From positions 67,208 to 131,207 of the forward strand of contig CAYRSN010000001.1 of assembly GCA_964427185.1 (NCBI GenBank): 64,000 nucleotides of DNA. Direction: 5' to 3'. This stretch comes from Sulfurivirga sp964427185 (lineage in GTDB: Bacteria > Pseudomonadota > Gammaproteobacteria > Thiomicrospirales > Thiomicrospiraceae). A model generated the notes under the pieces. It was not told the DNA's origin. It saw only the letters and a list, made by a program, of their open reading frames with translations, and did no database searches. Below are positions 51,902-60,726 of the stretch, one piece after another. Position 1 is the first letter of the stretch. The number at the start of each line of letters is the position of its first letter. The translations under genes were made by a program, and so were the position numbers.

Positions 51902-53721
51902 CAGAAGCTGCCGCGCAAGCCAATGCGCCACTGAAAGCCTCCAGTATTGTAGCCGTAGCTAGGAGGAGTGTTACCATCAGCAGCCTGATAATAGTCAGTA
52001 TCAAATAGGTTTATAGCTTTTAAGAAAATATGAAAATGTTTAGTAATATAATACGTGGCTGCAATATCCATGGTTGTGTAATTTCCTATATTATAGCTTG
52101 GCACATATAGATTTTTCTGGGAATCATATTTTGCATCATATAAGTCGCCTACATATTTTATTGTTGTATTAACATCCCAACGATTGAATCCTAAGTAATT
52201 TAAACGTAAAGTTCCTTTCTGAAATGCTCTATGTGTCAAGTTACCAATATATGGATTATATGCTTCTAACCAATCATAATTGAGTTGGATGTTAAAGTAT
52301 GAAAAATTATTTTTATAACCTATGCTCCATCCCTTAAAAGTACTTTTATCTTTTAGATTCACATATGTCAATGTTGAATCGAATCCACTATTATATTGGA
52401 TAAGGTTTTTTGTGGTTTGATAAAAATAACTGATGTTTATTGTTTTCCACTGAAGACTGCTATCCCATCCTTCTGTGCTTTCTGGCTTTAGGTTTTCAGT
52501 AAGGCCACCTATTTGATAAGCGGAAGGGGCATTATAGCCTGTGCCATAGTTTGCCTGAATGGATAGGTTTTTTGAAAAAGGATATTTAAAGCCTACTTTT
52601 CCTGTAGAGGCATCTTTAAAGCGGTCATAATGGTCGTAACGGATGGCTTCAGTTAGGCTGAGTTTGTCAAAGGTGTGTACATGAGTCAGCCCGACATAGT
52701 CATGCCAGTAGGCTTCATTATTACCTTGAATACGTTGATTACCCGCGGCAAACTGGAGCGTATTTTTGGGGTGGTATTGATAGCTAACCTGCCCATTAAA
52801 GGTGGTTAAATTGCTTTTGAATGGAGTGCTACCAAAGGCTGAGTAACTGGTGCGGTCGGTAACATATTCAGAGAGGCTTAATTTTCCTTGTAAGTGCTTT
52901 TCTTGATAAAAATAGCGCAAACTTTTATTTAAAAAGCGACGTTCGTTATAGTCTGCTGTGCTGTTAGGGTCAGAGGTACTGTCAAAACTGGCAGTAGCCT
53001 GGGTGTTATCCACTTTAACTTCAAAGGCATGGTGTTGAACGGGGGTGATGCGTGCTTTAAATCCAAGGCTGTCTTGTGAAAAGCCATCTTTTTCCAGGCC
53101 GCTGTCACTGCCTTCATATGGCTTAAGGGCGCTGTAGCCTTCTGTTGACAGGGAGGAAAGGTGTGCGCTGAGCGTGAGCATCTTCGATTTCTTGCTAACA
53201 AATGTAGAAATTTGGCGGGTATTGTTACTGCCTGCCGTAATACTAACGCTATTTTGTCCTGCTTGACGGGTGATGATATTGATCACCCCGCCTGAGGCAT
53301 TGGCTCCCCAAACACCGGATTGTGGGCCTTCAACCACCTCGATGCGTTCTACATTGTCCAGCAACAGGTTCTCGATTTGTGGGGCTAAGGTGGTGCCGGC
53401 GGCATCAGCAATCATTTCGCCATCAATCAGGAATAAAATGCCGTTGCCGTTTTGACCGCGTAGATAAACGCTGGTTGCTGTGCCCAGCCCGCCATTGCTG
53501 CTGATGGAAATATTCGGTAGGCTATTGAGTGCTTCGGCGACGGTTTCCCAGCCATTTTCTTCAATTTCTTCGCGGGTAATGACATGTGTAATGCTGGTGA
53601 CAGTCTCTTCAGGCTGTTGCAGATTATTGGGGGTGACGACGACTGGAGGCAGGGTTTCTGCCAGAAGCATTTGGCTGCTTAAGATGCTTGCAATTGCAAT
53701 GGATAATGAGGATTTTTTCAT
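51901..53721 (-). CDS. btuB: TonB-dependent vitamin B12 receptor BtuB
   Basis: 606 residues. Signal peptide MKKSSLSIAIASILSSQMLL ends at ALA-like LLAE; a TonB-box-like ETLPPVVVTP follows. The plug domain contains ITREEIEENGWETVAEALNS, VYLRGQNGNGILFLIDGEMI, NVERIEVVEGPQSGVWGANA, SGGVINIITRQ. The rest is a 22-strand barrel of alternating strands ending in aromatic Phe (WRIGLRGSF). It imports cobalamin across the outer membrane. The call rests on the upstream cobalamin riboswitch and the btuF partner. AAAGGAG lies before the ATG. Confidence 0.9.
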   Translation of the reverse strand: MKKSSLSIAIASILSSQMLLAETLPPVVVTPNNLQQPEETVTSITHVITREEIEENGWETVAEALNSLPNISISSNGGLGTATSVYLRGQNGNGILFLIDGEMIADAAGTTLAPQIENLLLDNVERIEVVEGPQSGVWGANASGGVINIITRQAGQNSVSITAGSNNTRQISTFVSKKSKMLTLSAHLSSLSTEGYSALKPYEGSDSGLEKDGFSQDSLGFKARITPVQHHAFEVKVDNTQATASFDSTSDPNSTADYNERRFLNKSLRYFYQEKHLQGKLSLSEYVTDRTSYSAFGSTPFKSNLTTFNGQVSYQYHPKNTLQFAAGNQRIQGNNEAYWHDYVGLTHVHTFDKLSLTEAIRYDHYDRFKDASTGKVGFKYPFSKNLSIQANYGTGYNAPSAYQIGGLTENLKPESTEGWDSSLQWKTINISYFYQTTKNLIQYNSGFDSTLTYVNLKDKSTFKGWSIGYKNNFSYFNIQLNYDWLEAYNPYIGNLTHRAFQKGTLRLNYLGFNRWDVNTTIKYVGDLYDAKYDSQKNLYVPSYNIGNYTTMDIAATYYITKHFHIFLKAINLFDTDYYQAADGNTPPSYGYNTGGFQWRIGLRGSF

Positions 53722-53729
53722 GGAATGCT

Positions 53730-53752
53730 CCTTTGTTGTCTGGCAACAAAGG
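53730..53752 (-). promoter_or_regulatory. Hairpin covering the btuB ribosome binding site
   Basis: On the minus strand CCTTTGTTG pairs perfectly with CAACAAAGG across CCAGA. The 3' arm includes part of the AAAGGAG ribosome site of btuB. It is a good candidate for the expression platform of the riboswitch, acting on translation. Confidence 0.65.
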
Positions 53753-53841
53753 CAAAGAAGGGCAGAGGCATGCTATATGTTATTTGCATGCCAAGTCTAC
53801 GACCTCCATTGCCCGCCGCAATGTGGTTTGTTTACTGCTAT

Positions 53842-53993
53842 TGCATCAGGCCGGTCTCCGGGCTTGGAAGCTGTTTCACCTCGCCTTCCCTGGGTTGGTG
53901 GCTTGTTGAGGTGTCTTCTTCCTTACCGTTGCGGGGGCAGCACCGGACTTGCACCGGTCTTCCCGATTCTCCGCTCGCGCGGCACCTGATGCT
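53842..53993 (-). ncRNA. Cobalamin riboswitch
   Basis: Read on the minus strand: P1 arms GCATCAGG (53992-53985) and CCTGATGC (53850-53843) pair perfectly. Between them lie GGGAAGACCGGTGCAAGTCC, the conserved GCTGCCCCCGCAACGGTAA, and near the 3' end the B12 box AGCCCGGAGACC. These are the hallmarks of the adenosylcobalamin riboswitch. It sits ~120 bases upstream of btuB. The 53722-54022 region otherwise holds only the linker and the start-site hairpin. Confidence 0.95.
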
Positions 53994-54022
53994 GTTAAAA
54001 GCGCGTATTTTAGCGCTATTTT

Positions 54023-54445
54023 TCAATGAAGCAGGTTTTTTAGACAGTGCAGGTAGGCTGTTTCGTCGGGCAGTGCATTATTGCGCTGAGCAGTCCACAA
54101 GGCTTCCGCCAGACAGTCCATCATTAAATGTTCCGCCTTATGGGCGCTGCCCTGTTGTAAGGTGAGCTGCCTGTGAATATGGGCAATGCCCGGAGGGCGG
54201 TTGGTGGAGACCTGCTCTCTTAAGGCCAGATGCATGCCCATATGCAAAAAAGGGTTGGTCTCTCCCTGTTCAGGAAGATATTCTCCACCTATTTTTTCAG
54301 CAGTAATCAAAGCATGATACTCGGGGTGTTCCTGTATAATTTCCGCAATTTGCATTTCTAAAGGATTGAGCGGCTGATTTGCTTGGCGCTTTTGCCAGAT
54401 ATCCACCCAGGCTTGGCGCAGTTGATCTCGATCTTGTGTGAACAT
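54023..54445 (-). CDS. DUF1841 family protein, function unknown
   Basis: 140 residues with the family N-terminus MFTQDRDQLRQAWVDIWQKR and NPLEMQIAEIIQEHPEYHAL, then NPFLHMGMHLALREQVSTNR, PPGIAHIHRQL. It is a small soluble protein of proteobacteria with no established role. The start lies only 11 bases from the start of the divergent flippase gene, and GAGG before its ATG overlaps the other gene's start region. Confidence 0.85.
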   Translation of the reverse strand: MFTQDRDQLRQAWVDIWQKRQANQPLNPLEMQIAEIIQEHPEYHALITAEKIGGEYLPEQGETNPFLHMGMHLALREQVSTNRPPGIAHIHRQLTLQQGSAHKAEHLMMDCLAEALWTAQRNNALPDETAYLHCLKNLLH

Positions 54446-54456
54446 GGTGAAACCTC

Positions 54457-55746
54457 ATGTCGATTTTTAAGTCAGAAAAAATTTTATCAGCAGTGCTTAA
54501 GGGAAGTGCTATCAATCTCTTGGCGCGGGTAATCAATTATCTGCGCTATGTGGTGATTGCAGTGCTGATTGGTTTTAATGCACAAACGGATGCATTTTTT
54601 CTGGCTATGGGGATGCTCGGGTTATTGTTGGTGTTTTCCAGTGCATTAGAGACGCTGGGGGTGCCTCAACTTACTCGAGCGCGTATGGATAATAACTGGA
54701 CGCAGTTCAGGCAAGTGGCTGCTAAAGTACTGGGGCTGGTGATTGTGGTGGAGGTGCTGGCCATTGTTATTTTTACAGGGGCCTATCCACTCTTTGTAAA
54801 AGCGGCAGTAGGGTTTGATGGAGCACACTTACAGTATTACCAGAACTATCTGGTTTATCTGTTTCCCTTTGTTTTGATGAATATCATGTTTCAGTTTTTT
54901 GGAGGGATATTACGTAGTTTGCGTCTGTTTACGCTTTATTTTATAGGTGAATTATTGGTGGCTGTTTTAACATTGGGATTGCTTTATCTTCTGTTGAGTC
55001 AGTCTCACTCTTATGCATTGCCTTTGGCATTTAATCTGGGCATTGCGGGTGGTGTGCTGCTGCTGGGGGCTTTTGTGGTAAACAAAATCTCATTTAAGCC
55101 AGATTTTTCAGGAATAAGGGAGTATGGAAAGTATTGGTTTATGTTGGCGATTATGGCGGGTATTTTTTCACTCAATGGCTTGGTGGATAAGGTATTTGGC
55201 TCCCTTTTGGAAAATAAGTCAGTCACAGCATTAACCTATGGTCTGTTATTGGCAAGTGCGCTGTTTAATGTGGTGCGCCCACAGAACTATTACATTACTT
55301 ACCTTTCCGAGGGGCACACTCGCTATCAGGATGTGGTCAGAATTGGAGCCAAAGTTTTTTTAGTAGGGTTGATTGGAGCTGTAATATTAGCTTTCTTGAT
55401 GCCTTGGGTAGTAGATCTGTTATTTGGTTATGGTAAGTTTGGCGCGCTGGATCATGGCTTGGTGACATTGTCCGCACAGCTTTATTTGCTGAGTTTGCCT
55501 TTTATGATGATTTGGCCTGCTGTTTATCAAGTTTTTCAGATCCGTAGAAAGCTACTCTGGGTGATGTGGGCTGGATTTGGCGGTGTATTGACCAATTTGG
55601 GTTTGAATTACTGGTTGGTGGTCATTGAACAGATGGGTATTAAGGGGATCACTTTGGGCACATTTGGTGCCTATTTGGTGATGGTGGTCGTGGGATTGTT
55701 GCTATTGAGAAAACTGGACTTTTCTCCCCATTCGCAAAGGTCGTAA
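54457..55746 (+). CDS. MOP-superfamily flippase (Wzx/MurJ-like)
   Basis: 429 residues with about 12 membrane helices. The N-terminus (GSAINLLARVINYLRYVVIA, NAQTDAFFLAMGMLG) resembles lipid-linked oligosaccharide flippases and the MurJ region. It is shorter than MurJ (~510). It probably moves a polyprenyl-linked sugar across the inner membrane. No glycosyltransferases lie next to it, so the substrate is unknown. It is divergent from DUF1841 and its 3' end overlaps nth by 76 bases, tail to tail. Confidence 0.7.
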   Translation: MSIFKSEKILSAVLKGSAINLLARVINYLRYVVIAVLIGFNAQTDAFFLAMGMLGLLLVFSSALETLGVPQLTRARMDNNWTQFRQVAAKVLGLVIVVEVLAIVIFTGAYPLFVKAAVGFDGAHLQYYQNYLVYLFPFVLMNIMFQFFGGILRSLRLFTLYFIGELLVAVLTLGLLYLLLSQSHSYALPLAFNLGIAGGVLLLGAFVVNKISFKPDFSGIREYGKYWFMLAIMAGIFSLNGLVDKVFGSLLENKSVTALTYGLLLASALFNVVRPQNYYITYLSEGHTRYQDVVRIGAKVFLVGLIGAVILAFLMPWVVDLLFGYGKFGALDHGLVTLSAQLYLLSLPFMMIWPAVYQVFQIRRKLLWVMWAGFGGVLTNLGLNYWLVVIEQMGIKGITLGTFGAYLVMVVVGLLLLRKLDFSPHSQRS

Positions 55747-56342
55747 ATACAGCACTGGTGACATTTGGGTTTTCGAGCTGTGCAGGTATAGCGACCATGG
55801 AGGATGAGCAGGTGGTGAGCATCCTTTAAATGGCGCTTGGGGGTGACTTTCATGAGCGCATCTTCCACTTCCCGCGCGGTTTTGCCGGGTGCTAGCTTAG
55901 TGCGGTTGGCGACACGGAAAATATGGGTGTCTACGGCAATGACTGGTTCTCCAAATGCAGTGTTGAGGATGACATTGGCGGTTTTTCGACCCACGCCGGG
56001 AAGTGCTTCCAACGCTTTGCGGGTGTTGGGTACCTGACCCTTGTATTGTTCTACCAGTATTTGACAGGTTTTGATGATATTGGCGGCTTTACTGTTATAA
56101 AGTCCGATGGTTTTAATGTATTCCTTTAGGCCTTCCTCTCCCAATGCCAGAATTTTTTCCGGTGTGTTGGCAACTTTAAAGAGTTTTTCCGTTGCTTTAT
56201 TAACGCCTTTATCGGTGGCCTGTGCTGAAAGAATAACGGCAATCAGCAGCTCGAAAGGGCTGGTGTAGTTCAGCTCGGTGGTGGGGTTGGGAATGCAGGC
56301 CGCCAGCCTGTCAAAAATTTGTGCACGCTTTTGTTGGTTCAT
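55671..56342 (-). CDS. nth: Endonuclease III
   Basis: 223 residues. The helix-hairpin-helix LPGVGRKTANVILNTAFG includes the catalytic Lys; the catalytic Asp is in AVDTHIFRVANR. The 4Fe-4S loop is Cys-x6-Cys-x2-Cys-x5-Cys (from CTARKPKC on), with an extra Cys inside. It removes oxidised pyrimidines in base excision repair. It overlaps rsxE by 4 bases, the same rsx-nth arrangement as in E. coli. The C-terminal ~12 residues (Asn/Thr-rich) are an extension that runs into the flippase gene. Confidence 0.96.
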   Translation of the reverse strand: MNQQKRAQIFDRLAACIPNPTTELNYTSPFELLIAVILSAQATDKGVNKATEKLFKVANTPEKILALGEEGLKEYIKTIGLYNSKAANIIKTCQILVEQYKGQVPNTRKALEALPGVGRKTANVILNTAFGEPVIAVDTHIFRVANRTKLAPGKTAREVEDALMKVTPKRHLKDAHHLLILHGRYTCTARKPKCHQCCIYDLCEWGEKSSFLNSNNPTTTITK

Positions 56343-57040
56343 GATGGAGTGGCGGTCGTTGTGGTAGAAACAACTTGAATACGTTTGAGTTTTGATTGCT
56401 TCTGCAATTCAATCCAGTTTTTCAGGGCAACCAGTAGCCCAAGGCCGATAAAGGCACCAGGTGGAAGCGCGGCAAGCAGTAAGCCACCATCCAGCTCAAA
56501 AAGATGCAGTGTCCAGCTTTTGGCATGCTCACCAAACATCAGCCATGCCTGGTCAAACAGGGTGCCTTGGGAAAGCAGCTCCCGCATGGCGCCCAGTAGA
56601 ACCAGCACGATTAAAAAACCCACGCCCATGGCCAGACCGTCGAGTGCGGATTCCCATACTTTATTTTTGGAAGCAAAAGCTTCTGCCCGGCCAAGGATGA
56701 CACAGTTGGTGACAATCAGGGGCACGAAAATGCCCAGAAGTTTATGTAGCTCATGCACATAGGCATCCATGAGCATGTCGATTAAGGTGACAGCGGTGGC
56801 GATAATGCCGATAAAAATAGGGATGCGTACTTCTCGAGGTACAAAGTTGCGAATCAGTGAGACAATGATATTGGATGTGACCAGCACAAACAGGGTGGCA
56901 ATGCCCAGGCCGATGCCGTTGACGGTGTTGTTGGTAACCGCTAGCATGGGGCAGAGCCCCAGCAGGGCAACCAGTGCCTGGTTGTTTTGCCACAGGCCAT
57001 CATAGGTGATTTCTCGGATACGCTCCCAGGTAGATGTCAT
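56339..57040 (-). CDS. rsxE: Electron transport complex subunit RsxE/RnfE
   Basis: 233 residues, about six membrane helices: LGLCPMLAVTNNTVNGIGLG, PREVRIPIFIGIIATAVTLI, GIFVPLIVTNCVILGRAEAF, GLAMGVGFLIVLVLLGAMRE. It is one of the membrane subunits of the Rnf/Rsx complex. Homologous to RsxA. It overlaps rsxG and nth by 4 bases each. Confidence 0.95.
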   Translation of the reverse strand: MTSTWERIREITYDGLWQNNQALVALLGLCPMLAVTNNTVNGIGLGIATLFVLVTSNIIVSLIRNFVPREVRIPIFIGIIATAVTLIDMLMDAYVHELHKLLGIFVPLIVTNCVILGRAEAFASKNKVWESALDGLAMGVGFLIVLVLLGAMRELLSQGTLFDQAWLMFGEHAKSWTLHLFELDGGLLLAALPPGAFIGLGLLVALKNWIELQKQSKLKRIQVVSTTTTATPS

Positions 57041-57657
57041 TGCCAGATCTCCTGTTGGTATTGCTGATAGAACTGCAGTGCCTTTTTCACGGCTTTGACC
57101 ACGGCACGCGGGGTAATGGTGGCGCCGGTGAATTGATCAAAAACCCCTCCGTCTTTTTTTACATGCCACTGCGCTTCATTTTGTGGTGTCAGGGTCTTGC
57201 CATTGAAACTGTCAATCCAGTTTGATTTTGTTTTTTCTATTTTATCCCCAAGGCCGGGGGTTTCTCGATGGGAGAGCACGCGTACGCCGAGAATCCGGCC
57301 TTTAGCATCCATGCCGATCAGCAGCCGAATATCACCGCTGTAACCATCCGGTGCAATGGTTTCAAACAGCACGGCAACCGGTTTTCCACCTTTGCGTGCC
57401 CGGTAGAGGGTTACGGGTTTGGGGGTGCCCAGGTATTTGGGGGCGGTAATCTTACGGGTGTCATGGAGCAAGTTGTTGTCATAAGCCGTTTGAGGAAGAA
57501 TTTCGTTGAAATTGGCCAGTAATTCGGCCTTATGCGCTGCTTCTATTTTAGGGGCGACCCATTGGCGTACGGAAACCAGCACAAAAATGGCAACACCGAT
57601 AAACAGAGCCATTTTTCCACTGGCGCGGAACATATGCTGTAAAAGCTCACGGTTCAT
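57037..57657 (-). CDS. rsxG: Electron transport complex subunit RsxG/RnfG
   Basis: 206 residues. One N-terminal membrane helix (~12-32) and a periplasmic FMN-binding domain. The flavin-attachment motif is FTGATITPRAVVKAV, in which the second Thr carries FMN by a phosphoester bond. The VRVLSHRETPGLGDKIEKTK stretch is conserved. It passes electrons on the periplasmic side of the complex. Overlaps both neighbours by 4 bases. Confidence 0.95.
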   Translation of the reverse strand: MNRELLQHMFRASGKMALFIGVAIFVLVSVRQWVAPKIEAAHKAELLANFNEILPQTAYDNNLLHDTRKITAPKYLGTPKPVTLYRARKGGKPVAVLFETIAPDGYSGDIRLLIGMDAKGRILGVRVLSHRETPGLGDKIEKTKSNWIDSFNGKTLTPQNEAQWHVKKDGGVFDQFTGATITPRAVVKAVKKALQFYQQYQQEIWQ

Positions 57658-58691
57658 TTGACATACCCTTTTACCCGTGGCTGGGTGTATTGGTCAATCA
57701 GCGGCACAAAAATATTGGCGAATAGCACGGCAAAGGCGATGCCGTCCGGATAGCTACCCCAAGTACGAATGATATACACCATCACACCTATGAGGGCTGC
57801 ATAGATAAGTCGGCCTTTAGGTGTGGTGGAGGCGGTGACTGGATCCGTAATAATAAAGAAAGCTGCCAGCATGGTGCCGCCTGAGAGCAGGTGAAACAGA
57901 GGCGGGGCATAGTGTAGCGGGTCAATGGTGTGGAATAGCCATGCCAGCAAACCTAACGCACCTAAGAAACCTACGGGATACTGCCAGCGGATGGTGCGTG
58001 TCCATAACAGATACAGTCCACCTAACAAGAAGGCAATATTTACCTGTATCCAGCCGTGTCCAGCAATGCCTTGCCAGATGGTTTGGGCATTTTGTAAGGT
58101 TTCAGGCACGGGGGTGCCTTGGGTCAATCCTGTTTTAACATGATCCAGCGGGGTAGCACCGGTGACTTGATCAATTAGGGATTGTGGCATGTGGCCGGTG
58201 AAGATTTTAATCATGGAGTCCATGATGCTTAAGGTATGCCCGCTCACGGCTGAAGGCAGGGTCCATTGAGTCATTTCCGCCGGAAAGGAAACCAACAGAA
58301 AGGCATAGCCGAGCATGGCAGGATTAAAGGGGTTAAACCCAAGCCCACCATAAAGGTGTTTGCCGAAAATCAGCGCAAAGCTGACACCAATGACAATCAG
58401 CCACCAGGGGCTTTCTGGCGGGATGCAGAAAGTCAGGCCAGTGACGGTGATGACGGCACTGCCATCCAGTAAGAAGGGTTTTACGGGGCGGCCACGCAGA
58501 TGCAGCATGGCATACTCCACCACCAGCCCTGTAAGCATGGCCAGCATCCACTGAACGGCAATCCCCCAGCCAAAAAAGTAAATATGCACCAGCAACGGCA
58601 GAATGGAGGCAATCTGCACCCTGAGCATGACCTTGGCAACGGAAGTGTCTGCATGAAGGAAGGGGGCGCCGTGTGGAGGCCACTGACTCAT
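57654..58691 (-). CDS. rsxD: Electron transport complex subunit RsxD/RnfD
   Basis: 345 residues, about ten membrane helices. VTGATPLDHVKTGL carries the expected covalent FMN threonine. Other motifs: PFLLDGSAVITVTGLTFCIP, PPESPWWLIVIGVSFALIFG, GGLGFNPFNPAMLGYAFLLV, ITDPVTASTTPKGRLIYAAL. It forms the membrane core of the Rsx complex. Its ATG overlaps the rsxC stop (ATGA). Confidence 0.95.
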   Translation of the reverse strand: MSQWPPHGAPFLHADTSVAKVMLRVQIASILPLLVHIYFFGWGIAVQWMLAMLTGLVVEYAMLHLRGRPVKPFLLDGSAVITVTGLTFCIPPESPWWLIVIGVSFALIFGKHLYGGLGFNPFNPAMLGYAFLLVSFPAEMTQWTLPSAVSGHTLSIMDSMIKIFTGHMPQSLIDQVTGATPLDHVKTGLTQGTPVPETLQNAQTIWQGIAGHGWIQVNIAFLLGGLYLLWTRTIRWQYPVGFLGALGLLAWLFHTIDPLHYAPPLFHLLSGGTMLAAFFIITDPVTASTTPKGRLIYAALIGVMVYIIRTWGSYPDGIAFAVLFANIFVPLIDQYTQPRVKGYVK

Positions 58692-60726
58692 GGTGTCTGC
58701 TCCTGTTGTTTTGCTTTTGCCTGTTTTTTGGCCTTAAGAGCCGCGGCGCGTTTACGTGCTGCTGCCAAGGCGGCTTTGCGTTTATCTTCCGGGGAAAGGG
58801 AGGTTGTCTTTGATACTGTTTCTGCGGTTTGTTCTTTCTGTTTGTGTGCCCGTGCAGCGGCAGCCCGTTTGCGCGCTGCCTCCATAGCGGCTTTGCGTTT
58901 ATCTTGCGCTGTTTTTTGGTCGCGCTGATCCGGGATGTTGGNNNNNNNNNNNNNNNNNNNNNNNNNNNNNNNNNNNNNNNNNNNNNNNNNNNNNNNNNNN
59001 NNNNNNNNNNNNNNNNNNNNNNNNNNNNNNNNNNNNNNNNNGCGGCTTTGCGTTTATCTTGCGCTGTTTTTTGGTCGCGCTGATCCGGGATGTTGGCTTT
59101 TTGTGCGGCAACACGCTTGCGAGCCGCTCCCATGGCCGCTTTACGGGCATCATGTTGGCGTGAGCCGGTATTCGTTTCCTTTTGCGCACGTTTTTTAGCC
59201 GCTTCAATGGCGCGTTGACGAGCACTGGATTCTGTGGCCTGTGGTTTGGCGGGCGCCTGTTTTTTTACGGCTGCCTTTTTGGCTTTCAGGCGAGCTTCTT
59301 TTTCAGCTTTTTCTTTTGCCAAGCGTGCCTGATGGGCTTCGTGACGGCGGCGTGCGTGTTCCTGAAAGGCCTGTTCTTCCCGCAGCTTTTTAAGCTCGCC
59401 TTTGGCATGACGATAGTATTGCACCAGTGGAATATGGCTGGGGCAGACAAAGCTGCAGCAGCCGCATTCGATGCAGTCAAACAGATGTAGTTTTTTCGCT
59501 TTATCCCACTCATGGGCGTGGGCATGCCAGTAAAGTTGCTGGGGAAGCAGTTGCACAGGGCAGGCATCCATACATTCGCCACAGCGAATGCAGGGCATGG
59601 CGGGTTTTACAGGTTCGGGTGGATTGGCCAGGATGCAGTTGGTGGTTTTAATGACAGGCACCTCATGGCTGACTACTTCATGCCCCATCATGGGGCCGCC
59701 CATAATAAGCGGGTAGTCAATTTCGGTATTAGGTTTGGCCATTTTGACCAAGGCGTTAAACGGTGTGCCTAAGAAAGCATCAATATTCATGGGTTCAGTC
59801 AGCCCCTCACCACTGACGGTGACATAACGCTTGGTGAGGGGTTCGTGAAATTCGGCAGCTCGATATATGGCAGCGGCGGTGGCCACATTAAACATAAGCA
59901 GGCCTACATCCACGGCATGGGCATGAGCCGGAACTTCTATGCCAGTAAGCTGTTCGGTAAGCTGCTTCTGGCCGCCCATGGGATAAACGGTGGGAACAGT
60001 TTGGATTTCAATATCCGTGCTTGCTGCGGCTTGGCGCATTTTTTCCAGGGCTTGAGGTTTATTATCCTCTATGCCCACGATGATTTTTGTGGCATCGATA
60101 CATTGGGCGATGATTTGTGCGCCTTTCAGAATCTCATCCGCCCGTGTCTGCATCAGCAGGTCATCACAGGTGATATAGGGTTCACACTCGGCACCATTGA
60201 TCAGCAGTGTATGGATTTGTCCTTTTTCTATAGGCAGCTTACGCCAGCTGGGAAAGCCTGCCCCGCCCATGCCGACAATACCTGCTTGCTTGATCATTTC
60301 TTTAAGGCTGGTAGGGCAGACGGGGGCTTTTATTTCTTGCGGCATATCACCGGTAGTATCCAGGCCGTCAGGCTCAAGGATAATACACCAGTCCGGCAGG
60401 CCGGAGGGGTGGGGCAAGGGGCGCTTCTCAATAGCCTTAATCGTGCCGGAAGTGGGGGCGTGTACGGGTGCGGAAAGACCAGGTGCTGCCTTGGCAATTT
60501 GTTGGTGTTTTTTTACTTTTTCACCGGGTTTAACTGTGGGGATAGCGGGGGTACCCAAGTGTTGCTGCAGGGGCAGAATGAGCTCTTTTGGGAAAATGGG
60601 GGCATGCAGTGGGTGGCGGGCACTGAGGGATTTTTTGTAGTCTGGATACACGCCACCTGGAAAACGCTTGAGCCAGCGTTTTGCCATGGGATAAATATGG
60701 GAGAGTGCTTTAATGAATGCTTTCAT
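58688..60726 (-). CDS. rsxC: Electron transport complex subunit RsxC/RnfC, interrupted by assembly gap
   Basis: N-terminal part: GGAGFPSWRKLPIEKGQIHT (NADH/FMN domain), then two 4Fe-4S motifs, CIRCGECMDACP and CIECGCCSFVCP. After that comes a long Lys/Ala/Arg-rich tail of repeats (QDKRKAAMEAARKRAAA type), as in E. coli RsxC. A 100-N gap at 58942-59041 breaks the tail. The frame before the gap does not continue into the frame after it, because the gap length is arbitrary. The true end is inferred from the repeat frame that stops at 58688-58690, overlapping rsxD. Confidence 0.9.
58887..59096 (-). repeat. Repeat-rich tail of rsxC flanking the gap
   Basis: A perfect 55-base direct repeat lies on each side of the gap (58887-58941 and 59042-59096), encoding NIPDQRDQKTAQDKRKA. 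A third partial copy begins near 58768. The unit, about 100 bases, is a tandem protein repeat, and the number of copies is unresolved. Confidence 0.85.
58942..59041. other. Assembly gap of 100 N
   Basis: Exactly 100 N between identical sequences inside rsxC. This is the usual placeholder for a gap of unknown length at a collapsed repeat. Confidence 0.98.

Noticed and set aside
58333..60726. Reading rsxC as one 797-codon frame ending inside rsxD
   Set aside because: The continuation after the N run is in the wrong frame. The repeat motif and the ATGA overlap with rsxD show the true end is at 58688.
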